From Mesostigma viride (lineage: Eukaryota; Streptophyta; Mesostigmatophyceae; Mesostigmatales; Mesostigmataceae): DNA of 64,000 nucleotides. Below are positions 10,141 through 18,811 of this stretch, one piece after another (positions within the stretch are counted from its first letter, which is position 1; every line of letters begins with the position of its first letter). Made by a program: the position numbers and the translations under genes. Location: the NCBI GenBank assembly GCA_009746045.1, contig RPFO01000002.1:2262506-2326505 (forward strand), given 5' to 3'. A model generated the notes under the pieces. That model was not told the DNA's origin, did not search any database, and saw only the letters and a program-made list of their open reading frames with translations.

Positions 10141-10350
10141 GCAGGGCGCACTCCAGTGGACACGCTGGGGCCCTGCTGGTTTTGGGCGTCGCGCCATCAT
10201 CCTGATTTCCGGTTTGGCTCAACTTCGACCGTATCCTGCCTTGGACAGAGCCGGCGGGGCGCACTCTAGTGGATACACTAGGGCTCTGCGGGTACCTGCG
10301 TTGACAGGTGCAGGGGAGGCGCACTCTAGCAGCCACGCTAGGGCTTCCCC
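10141..10350 (+). other. Three covarying hairpins of SDR-A
   Basis: Three stem-loops follow ORF2: 10141-10176 (GCAGGGC/GCCCTGC), 10246-10288 (CAGAGCC/GGCTCTG) and 10313-10350 (GGGGAGGC/GCTTCCCC). Each has a GCACT segment on the 5' side and an inner stem: CCAGT/GCTGG, CTAGT/ACTAG, CTAGC/GCTAG. Stems differ between hairpins but stay complementary. Likely a structured RNA or cis-acting DNA element; function unknown. Confidence 0.75.
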
Positions 10351-10398
10351 CTCTACAACCACTCCAGATGCGGCCGGGGACGGCCAGGTTGGAGATGC

Positions 10399-10552
10399 GG
10401 GTGTTATATGGTGGCAGCCGCCTGGGACTTGCGCACAATTTGCCAGTCTCTCGGTCTACCAAGGCCTGCAAGCGGCTTAAGCATATAATTTTGCAATAAA
10501 CAAGTTCTGGTGCCTTCTCAAACAAAGTGAACCTGAAAGCATGCACAGAGGA
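10399..10552 (+). repeat. SDR-A repeat B1
   Basis: This 154-bp repeat matches B2 at 11077-11230 and ends GCACAGAGGA, directly against A2. It contains AATAAA at 10495-10500, a possible polyadenylation signal repeated in B2 at 11173-11178. A homologous B repeat in SDR-C (52410-52578, minus) shares the AATAAACAAGTTCTGGTGCC segment. Confidence 0.9.
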
Positions 10553-11028
10553 TGGTTGATCTTACGATCTGGATTCCCTGATTTGCGACTAAGGGGAGCG
10601 GAGTGCGAGTCGGTGCCGCTGCCTCATGGCTGATCTGCGAGAAATGCTCCTGGAAAGGGTGAAAGTCCCTGCAAATGACCTCTGGACTGTTTCCAAGTAC
10701 TTGGATGTAGTTCAAAGTACTTCATTGGTACTACAGGGTAGTACAATCTACTTCAAACTAGTTCAAACTAGCTCAGGCTAGTAAAGATTCGTTCAGGTGT
10801 AGCACAACCTGCCTAGGAGGTGGTATGACCACCTGGGTTGAAGTAGACAGTGACTAAACGTAGTACAATGTCGAAAGAATCAGTACAAGTGGGTTCTTTG
10901 TAGTACAACTGGTCAGTGGCACCTAGGCGCCGCGCCAGTACTGTACCGGACTTGCATTCGTCACCGTGCGCATGCAATGCAGCCAATTTATTGAGGAAGA
11001 CATGGCGGCGCATGCTTTATCAGTTTTC
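10553..11028 (+). repeat. SDR-A repeat A2
   Basis: Internal copy of the terminal A repeat, 476 bp, matching A1 at 4613-5088 without differences that I could see. It starts at the B1 boundary, so the B1/A2 junction reproduces the joined ends of a circular element. Confidence 0.92.
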
Positions 11029-11043
11029 CCCACCCACCCACCC
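11028..11043 (+). other. C-rich G4/i-motif tract between A2 and B2 (SDR-A)
   Basis: CCCCACCCACCCACCC; the other strand is four G-runs with one-base loops, a strong G-quadruplex pattern. A TTTG repeat (about 11046-11069) follows before B2. Equivalent tracts sit at the same place in SDR-B, SDR-C and SDR-D. Confidence 0.85.
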
Positions 11044-11076
11044 TCTTTTGTTTGTTTGTTTGTTTGTTGTCTCTGG

Positions 11077-11230
11077 GGGTGTTATATGGTGGCAGCCGCC
11101 TGGGACTTGCGCACAATTTGCCAGTCTCTCGGTCTACCAAGGCCTGCAAGCGGCTTAAGCATATAATTTTGCAATAAACAAGTTCTGGTGCCTTCTCAAA
11201 CAAAGTGAACCTGAAAGCATGCACAGAGGA
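11077..11230 (+). repeat. SDR-A repeat B2 (right end)
   Basis: Right terminal repeat, 154 bp, matching B1. Its last bases GCACAGAGGA abut the interrupted retroelement gag, which resumes at 11231 in frame with the part ending at 4612. Confidence 0.9.
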
Positions 11231-14024
11231 CATGCATTTCTTCTTTCACGGCCTTACGCTGAGGCGAGTGGCTAGGCTGGTGGAGCAGTGGAGAGAGGTC
11301 TCGCTGTACACGCGTCACACGGACGTGTGGTTCGGCTTCGACGGGCGTGGCCAGCCCGACTATGACAACATCATGTATGGTGTCGACCCTGCCGAGGAAC
11401 TGTGGGGCCTCCTTCGCCAGGAATACCCGGTGGAGACCATCAAGGCAGAGCGTGAGTGGCGCAGTTTCAAGATAGCCGAGGGTGAAACCCCGGAGCAATC
11501 TTACGAGCGCCTCATGGAGTTCGCCAGCGAAGTGGAGGACTGGTCCGAAAAGCTGGCGTGTCAGAAATGGCTGCAAGCGCTAGGCTCCAAGGAGATGGAG
11601 CTGCCCACGCCGCCCAACGGCCAGCCGTGGCGATTGCGGTCACTGTGCATTGAGGTCAGGGCCATGATGCGACGACACGCGCAAGGCCGGATCTCGGTAA
11701 GCACGGTGGTGGCCGAGCTGCAGGCCAAGGTCGACGCGCTGACCAAGGCCAAGTCGGGTGAGTCGTCTGCCACAAGACAAGCGCGCCCGCAAGGCGGCCA
11801 CGGTGCTAGCAGGAACCAAGGGGGGTCTCGCAACGCCTCATCGCATGATGCAACCCAGGGTAACGCAGCTGGCGGCAACAAGGACGCTGCCGCTCCGCCG
11901 ACGCGAGCTGGGGGGGGCACGTCCTCACAGACGGGTAGGACGGATGCGCGCAAATCGGGCTGCTTCCTGTGCGGTCAGGATGGGCACATCAAACGTGATT
12001 GTCCCAAGGCGTGTAAGAAGTCACACCCAGCAACGGTCCGAACCCATCTGGCGGGGCAGTGCCCAGCGCCGGGGGTGCACTTTGCGGACGTAGAGGACAA
12101 GAAGGTGGACGCGGGGGTGGTCATCATTCAGCCGACGGGCGAGGCGGGGGGGCGTGAAAGGGAGGATGGGGGATCGCAGGTTCAATACAGGGACGAGGAC
12201 TTCTGGCGGCCAGCCGACGTGATGGCGTTGGACATCCACGCAGTTGGCGCGCGCGGGAAGCAAGCACGTGCACCACCGTCGTTTCAGGTGGGGCAGCCAA
12301 GTGAGACTGTGGGGCAGTTGCCTCAGTCCTTTCGCATGGCTCCCGCTCGGACCGGCTCCACCCTGGAACACGACAATCCTGCTGGGGCAGAGCAGCGGCG
12401 CAGGTTGTTGCCATTATACCCTATGCCGTCGGTCGTGGACACGCCTGCATACACTCCCCGGCAATTGGTCGAGTGGTTCGGTCAGCGGGCCGTGGAGGTG
12501 CTCGGGTCGCATGCGTCAGAGGTACAGCGGTACGCTGACACAATGGACGCCCGTAGGTTGCACAACGCCGAAACAGCCACATTTGTCGGGCATCGCCCTG
12601 CATCGGCTTCGGTAATCGTGGGTCATGTCGCTCATGGTGTCTTGGACAACGCGCAGCGGGCGTGCGTAGTGCCTAGGGCACCCACTGTCACCTCATATCC
12701 GGATGGCGAGCCAGCAATGGCGTTTCAGGCGCAGGGGCACGGGGAGCCCCTGAGCAACGTGGTCTACAGTACTGACCATGAATTGGTCGTGAAACTGGAC
12801 AGCGGGGCCCAGCCACTCGTTATCAGTGCTCGGCTGGCCCAGTTGCTCAACCTAACCAGGGAGAATGGCGGGCTGCAGGACAGTCATGTGTCCGTGGCGG
12901 GCTGGCAGGGCCCTGCCGCTAAACCCTTTGCCATGACTGCGGTCCAGGTAATGGTCATCCTCAACCCGCTCAGGCCATCCGACATGGCCTGCATCCCTGT
13001 GAATGCCCTTGTGACCGAGCAGTCATCGTATGACGTGCTGGTCGGCATGGAGGTCATGTTTCCCATGCGGCTCGAGGTACGCATGTGGGAAGGCCGCGCG
13101 GTGTACATCGTTGACAGAGACGGTGACGCCATGCGCCAAGCAAGCATCCCGGTGAGCTGCTACAGCTCGGACAATGGGGCAGTGCGTGTCTCGACGGTCA
13201 ACCGGGTCGAGGCTGGCTCGCACGACGCGGTGGTGGAGGTACGGATGGGGGAGGTCACGGCAGCTGGGGGGGCTGTGCGTGATAAGCATCGGCCGTGCAT
13301 CCCAACAGCGCTGGTGGGACGGGCCTCATTGCACAGCACGTGGGCGGCGCGACAGCAGCCGCAAGCGCGGCAGGCCCTTTTGCGTCAGAACGTCACCAAC
13401 GCGGTGCGGCAGCAACAACTCGGCTCTCATCTCCCGCGGCAATCGCAGTCCCAAGTGGCTGTCGCGACAACGGAAGGTAACTTCTGTGCCGATGTTGTGG
13501 CAGAGTCGCGGGTCTTGTCCGAGGGGGTTGTATTGCTAGAATTGTTTGCTGGGATGGGAGGGGGGCTGGCTGGCTTTCTCGCTGCAGGCGGTACGTGCCA
13601 CACGTTGATCGCCGTAGAGCCGTCTCCTACCGCTCGGGCAGTGTATAGGCATCACTGTGCCCAGTTGTCTGCCCTGTATCCATCCCAGTTTCCTCCGTCT
13701 GCGTGGACAGATCCCTTTGGGGAGTGCCCTCAGGATATCCGTGCCATTGGGGAGGTTCATGTGCGAGGCCTTTTGAGGCGGCACAAGAGGATAGACCTCG
13801 TCCTCGCGGGCTGGGAATGTCAAGGGCTGAGTCAGGCCGGCGTAGGACGCGGGCTTGCGGATCCTAGGAGCGGGTTGTTTTGGGATCTGCTTCGAGTCGT
13901 TGGACTCTTGCAGCAGCTGCAGGACCAGCCACTAGCGTATCTTTTTGAGAACGTGGTGGCTGACGACAGCCCTCACGAGGTAGTGAGGAAGGTGCTGGGT
14001 AACTTCTTGAGTGCACGGACGTAA
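11231..14024 (+). pseudogene. Gag-protease-C5 cytosine methyltransferase retroelement polyprotein, 3' truncated
   Basis: This continues the frame broken at 4612. A Gag helical domain comes first, then a CCHC zinc knuckle (CFLCGQDGHIKRDC, 11961-12002), an aspartic-protease-like LDSGA (12795-12809), and a C5 cytosine DNA methyltransferase domain. Motif I is LELFAGMGGG (13536-13565); motif IV reads GWECQGLS with the catalytic Cys at 13818-13820; motif V-like DPRSGLFWDLL follows; motif VI is FENVV (13944-13958). The usual Pro before the catalytic Cys is Glu here. The frame ends at 14024, where a reversed SDR-A fragment begins, so the C-terminal target-recognition region and any RT/integrase are missing. 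Cytosine methyltransferases captured by Ty3 and Copia retrotransposons are known in charophyte algae and dinoflagellates. Methylation of element DNA is inferred, not shown. Confidence 0.85.
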
Positions 14025-14040
14025 ATGATCACGGACGTGA

Positions 14041-14648
14041 CAGCAAGTCTTTCTGGGACAATCATTTCATATTGCCCGTCGGGCCCATAGGGCCCAGACT
14101 CAACGTCATGCACCAGGTCCTCTGCCGCTACGGCTCTCAGCCGGCGCTCATGGACCTGGGCGGCAATCTCCAGCCCTTGTAGGGCCGCCTGCTGGGCAGC
14201 GGTGCAGGGAGCCGTTGCCGTCGCCCCGCTAGTGCCGCGCCCTGGGGGCCCGCCGGCAGGCGTGGCCATTGCTGGCCCCGCCCCACACCCGGCCGCCCCC
14301 ACAGGCGGTTCCCGTGTCCCCCCCCACATCCAGTTCAGGCCTTCCACGAGCCGGACCATGAGCAGCAAGCGTGCCCGCCGCCGCGTGGCTCGCTGCAGCC
14401 TGCGTCGTGAGCGCAGGCGGGACCGGCCAGTCCCCGCTGCCCCAGGCGACGGTCGCCACACAGTGCCACGTCCCCCACTCGGAGCTTGAAGGCCTCCCCG
14501 ATGCGCAGGTATTGCTGGAAAGTGATGACGCACACGGCTGCTGCCATGGGCGCCCCCTGCCAGCGGAGGAGCTACACCACCAGGTAGAGCAGCTCCCACG
14601 GCACCGGATTGGGGCTATGCGTTTGCACGCGTCGCTGCCACCCGTACA
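14041..14648 (-). pseudogene. SDR-A deletion derivative: ORF2 leader joined to recombinase
   Basis: On the minus strand this piece holds the ORF2 leader (14041-14400) joined at about 14430 to the middle of the recombinase (around YLRIGEAFKLRVGD), so the whole RT, RNase H and 2A region is deleted. The recombinase part is interrupted at 14649 by a TIR element and continues at 15434. It truncates the methyltransferase retroelement on its left. Confidence 0.8.
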
Positions 14649-15433
14649 CATCCCGTTTCGTTTAAGTGGCCAGCCGGAGCGGCTGCTTAGGTTTTAGCGG
14701 GCAAGTGTTCGAAGCGCGTCATTGGTGAATTACTCGGGAACTTGGGTTTCCCCGCGAAACTCCAACCGCACGTTCAGATTTCCAAATCTCAAGTAAAGTT
14801 CGGCGCAACTTTCTGAACGGGGGCAGTTGACGAGCAGCATTCCTCCGGACGAATGAATTGCGTTCCATACTTGCGCAAAATTTTGAAAGGTAGCTTGCGT
14901 GCAGCCCTACTAAAATTTGCGCGCACGTTCAGATTTCCAAATCTCAAGTAAATTTCGGCGGAACATTCTGAACGGGGGTAGTTGGCGGGCAGCGTTCCTC
15001 CAGACGAATGAAATGCGTTCCATACTAGCGCAAAATTTTGAAAGGTAGCTTGCGTGCAGCCCTACTAAAATTTGCGCAAAGTGTGGGACTGAAAATTCGT
15101 AACGGAAACTTTTTGGTAGTTGCCGTCACTTCCTCTTGTGCAAACGTGTGGGAGTGAAAATTCGTAACGGAAACTTTTTGGTAGTTGCCGTCACTTCATT
15201 TTGCGCGAGTGTTGGGCTGAAAATTCGTAACGGAAACTTTTTGGTAGTTGCCGTCACTTCCTTTGGTTCGACTGAAAATTCGCTGAAATTCGCTGAATTC
15301 GTACCGTAGCCTAATTTTTAGTACCTCGAAGTGACGGGGCACCTAAAAATTTGCCCACAAGTACACTTGGCAGCGCGCTCACTGGGAAAAATTGTACAGC
15401 CGCTCCGGCGGGCCACTTGAACGAATTGTAATG
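14649..15433. mobile_element. TIR element E, 785-bp deletion derivative
   Basis: Imperfect terminal inverted repeats of about 37 bp (outer ends CATC.../CATTAC..., inner core AAGTGGCC then GCCGGAGCGGCTG) bound this element. It lies inside a recombinase fragment with at most one duplicated base. Subterminal tandem repeats are present: about 155 bp twice (14760-15070) and about 64 bp three times (15080-15270). A longer copy is at 34971-36409 in opposite orientation, and this one lacks its middle. No transposase is seen, so it is nonautonomous and of uncertain superfamily. Confidence 0.75.
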
Positions 15434-15807
15434 AGGAGCCGGCGGGCCTCGCGCCACCCCTGCACTTGGCTGGGGTAGTACAGTTGCAGCCCACACAGCG
15501 CCCTCATGCACATGGAACGCCCTGCTCCCCCTCCATCCTCGTAGATAGACACGAGCCACTCGCAGAACACGCTCTCCGCTTCCTCCGGCGGTACAGCACC
15601 ATAGGGCTCAGCCCACAGGAGGTACGCGATCACTGCGCGATGGTAGCTGCAGGGTCGCGGGCAGCACGGTGCTCTCCAGCAGTTCCTGCCGCCCTCCCGG
15701 CCCCGGGTTACTCTCCACATCGCCATCGGCGGTAAGGTCCCGCACCCACCGGCCCCGGCTGGGCGCGTCAGCGGGGTTTCGCTCCGAGCGGATGTACACC
15801 TGGGCAG
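15434..15807 (-). pseudogene. SDR-A recombinase N-terminus with intact 2A motif
   Basis: The minus strand encodes the end of RNase H (ERNPADAPSR), the 2A motif GDVESNPGP (15698-15724) and the first part of the recombinase. A two-base deletion near 15650 (absent from the duplicate at 17436) breaks the frame shortly after the 2A. The fragment is cut by SDR-B at 15808. Confidence 0.8.
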
Positions 15808-17114
15808 TCCCTATGCATGTCTCAACTCGTTCACTCCATCACTGAGGGCTCCAGACATTATTTTTTACAAAATACGTTTACGCACAAGAGACTCTTGGAC
15901 CAAAGTCGCATAATTGGTGAATAAAGCATCTGCAGGCCCCCCAGCCAGCTGATGCTGCCATCTCACTTCCCTCAGGGTGGGTTGGGTGGGCTAATAAAAA
16001 CGAATACCAGCACAGGCACACCTCGGCTGGTTATATGCCAGCACTTTTTCTCAGACTTGGGCCGGCGGCGGCCCAGGTCCTTCTAATTCGGGTCGAAACA
16101 CAATTCCGTGACCCATACAATATTCGTACACCATGCGAAGTGGCAGCGTACTTGCCCACTGTGGCGGATGCAAGTCCGGTACACCTGGTTTTGGCGCCAA
16201 AAGCACCCTTGGCCAGTTGTACTACAAGGAACCCATCCCTACTAATTCTTTTGACATTGTACTACGTTTAGTCTTGGTCTACTACACCCCAGTAGGTTCG
16301 TTCACCTCCTGAGCGTCCAGTGCTACGCCGAAGCACGTCAGCACTGGTTTGAACTAGAATGAACTAGTTTGAAGTAGATTGAAGTAGACTGTACTACCCT
16401 GTAGGCCAAGTGAAGTACTTGGAACTACATCCAAGTACTTAGAACTAGTTTACAAGTTACTCGTACGGACTTACACCCTATTAGAGGGCAGATCTCGTAC
16501 CACCACACTGGCGCCCCTTATTAAATTCCAGGGCCCTTATAAATTGTGACTACTGCCCCTTATAAAAGACCAGGGCCTATTATAAAATATTAAATGCTCT
16601 ATTTATTTTTTATATGTGCTGTCACCCAGCGGCGTCCCTCGCCTCCTTCGCTCCCTCCGCCCCGACAAATCAGGGAATCCAGATCGAGGGAGATCAACCA
16701 TCCCTATGCATGTCTCAACTCGTTCACTCCATCACTGAGGGCTCCAGACATTATTTTTTACAAAATACGTTTACGCACAAGAGACTCTTGGACCAAAGTC
16801 GCATAATTGGTGAATAAAGCATCTGCAGGCCCCCCAAGCCAGCTGATGCTGCCATCTCCCTTCCCGCTTCCCCCAGCCTGGCCATTCTGGCCGTGGAGGA
16901 CCCGTCACCAATAGTGAAGGCCTAGCATGCCTGCTAGTGTGCCCCTCACTTACTGGTCGCGGGGAAGCCTGTCACCAACAGTGGGGCCCCAGCTTGTCTG
17001 CTGGAGTGCGCCCCACTAGCGAAGTCTCAAACGATGCCTTGATCCCCCTTGGATAGGAGAGAACAGCGTCCAACCAAAGGTACGGTCAATCAATCCCCCA
17101 CACCTTTCCCCCCT
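15808..17114 (-). mobile_element. SDR-B 3' portion (duplicated unit)
   Basis: Reading leftward: hairpins (16985-17020 and 16919-16954), B1 (16701-16865), A2 (15991-16700), G-rich tract (15975-15990), B2 (15808-15972). It is a second copy of the right end of the SDR-B at 17601-20905, produced by the tandem duplication described at 15324-18909, and is not an independent insertion. Confidence 0.8.
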
Positions 17115-17223
17115 CCTCGAAGTGACGGGGCACCTAAAAATTTGCCCACAAGTACACTTGGCAGCGCGCTCACTGGGAAAAATTGTACAGCCGCTCCGGC
17201 GGGCCACTTGAACGAATTGTAAT
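17115..17223. mobile_element. TIR element E, end fragment
   Basis: This is the duplicate of 15324-15433: the last part of TIR element E including its terminal inverted repeat, joined on the left to SDR-B internal sequence by the tandem duplication. Confidence 0.75.
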
Positions 17224-17600
17224 GAGGAGCCGGCGGGCCTCGCGCCACCCCTGCACTTGGCTGGGGTAGTACAGTTGCAGCCCACACAGCGCCCTCATGC
17301 ACATGGAACGCCCTGCTCCCCCTCCATCCTCGTAGACAGACACGAGCCACTCGCAGAACACGCTCTCCGCTTCCTCCGGCGGTACAGCACCATAGGGCTC
17401 AGCCCACAGGAGGTACGCGATCACTGCGCGATGGTAGCTGCGCAGGGTCGCGGGCAGCACGGTGCTCTCCAGCAGTTCCTGCCGCCCTCCCGGCCCCGGG
17501 TTACTCTCCACATCGCCATCGGCGGTAAGGTCCCGCACCCACCGGCCCCGGCTGGGCGCGTCAGCGGGGTTTCGCTCCGAGCGGATGTACACCTGGGCAG
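17224..17600 (-). pseudogene. SDR-A recombinase N-terminus with intact 2A motif (duplicate)
   Basis: This is the duplicate of 15434-15807, but without the two-base deletion, so the frame stays open from the RNase H end through the 2A motif (17491-17517, GDVESNPGP) into the recombinase. It is truncated by TIR element E on one side and by SDR-B on the other. Confidence 0.8.
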
Positions 17601-17769
17601 TCCCTATGCATGTCTCAACTCGTTCACTCCATCACTGAGGGCTCCAGACATTATTTTTTACAAAATACGTTTTACGCACAAGAGACTCTTGGACCAAAGT
17701 CGCATAATTGGTGAATAAAGCATCTGCAGGCCCCCCCAGCCAGCTGATGCTGCCATCTCACTTCCCTCA

Positions 17770-17785
17770 GGGTGGGTTGGGTGGG
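17770..17785 (-). other. G4 tract of SDR-B
   Basis: GGGTGGGTTGGGTGGG as written on the plus strand lies between A2 and B2. It is the same tract as 1055-1070, 25717-25732 and 61226-61241 in other SDR-B copies. Confidence 0.8.
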
Positions 17786-18708
17786 CTAATAAAAACGAAT
17801 ACCAGCACAGGCACACCTCGGCTGGTTATATGCCAGCACTTTTTCTCAGACTTGGGCCGGCGGCGGCCCAGGTCCTTCTAATTCGGGTCGAAACACAATT
17901 CCGTGACCCATACAATATTCGTACACCATGCGAAGTGGCAGCGTACTTGCCCACTGTGGCGGATGCAAGTCCGGTACACCTGGTTTTGGCGCCAAAAGCA
18001 CCCTTGGCCAGTTGTACTACAAGGAACCCATCCCTACTAATTCTTTTGACATTGTACTACGTTTAGTCTTGGTCTACTACACCCCAGTAGGTTCGTTCAC
18101 CTCCTGAGCGTCCAGTGCTACGCCGAAGCACGTCAGCACTGGTTTGAACTAGAATGAACTAGTTTGAAGTAGATTGAAGTAGACTGTACTACCCTGTAGG
18201 CCAAGTGAAGTACTTGGAACTACATCCAAGTACTTAGAACTAGTTTACAAGTTACTCGTACGGACTTACACCCTATTAGAGGGCAGATCTCGTACCACCA
18301 CACTGGCGCCCCTTATTAAATTCCAGGGCCCTTATAAATTGTGACTACTGCCCCTTATAAAAGACCAGGGCCTATTATAAAATATTAAATGCTCTATTTA
18401 TTTTTTATATGTGCTGTCACCCAGCGGCGTCCCTCGCCTCCTTCGCTCCCTCCGCCCCGACAAATCAGGGAATCCAGATCGAGGGAGATCAACCATCCCT
18501 ATGCATGTCTCAACTCGTTCACTCCATCACTGAGGGCTCCAGACATTATTTTTTACAAAATACGTTTACGCACAAGAGACTCTTGGACCAAAGTCGCATA
18601 ATTGGTGAATAAAGCATCTGCAGGCCCCCCCAGCCAGCTGATGCTGCCATCTCACTTCCCGCTTCCCCCAGCCTGGCCATTCTGGCCGTGGAGGACCCGT
18701 CACCAATA

Positions 18709-18811
18709 GTGAAGGCCTAGCATGCCTGCTAGAGTGCCCCTCACTTACTGGTCGCGGGGAAGCCTGTCACCAACAGTGGGGCCCCAGCTTGTCTGCTGGA
18801 GTGCGCCCCAC
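18709..18811 (-). other. Hairpin pair of SDR-B
   Basis: Minus-strand hairpin 1 is 18811-18776 and hairpin 2 is 18744-18709, with the same stems, bulge and six-base loops as 30-132. In hairpin 2 the bulge is CACTC, against CACAC at the window start. Confidence 0.7.

Larger units (their letters stand above)
4613..11230 (+). mobile_element. Full-length SDR-A YR retrotransposon (PAT/DIRS type)
   Basis: A complete tyrosine-recombinase retrotransposon of 6618 bp. Its order is A1 (4613-5088), gag, ORF2 leader, RT-RNase H-2A-YR, a TATA-like site, three hairpins, B1 (10399-10552), A2 (10553-11028), C-rich tract, B2 (11077-11230). A1 and A2 are both 476 bp and B1 and B2 both 154 bp, and they look identical, implying a recent insertion. 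B1 abuts A2 directly, the layout expected for PAT-like elements that integrate through a circular intermediate. It sits in a retroelement gag with no target-site duplication. Confidence 0.93.

Noticed and set aside
14649-15433. TIR element E considered as a Helitron because of the lack of target duplication
   Set aside because: It has clear terminal inverted repeats and lacks TC...CTRR ends, so Helitron does not fit.
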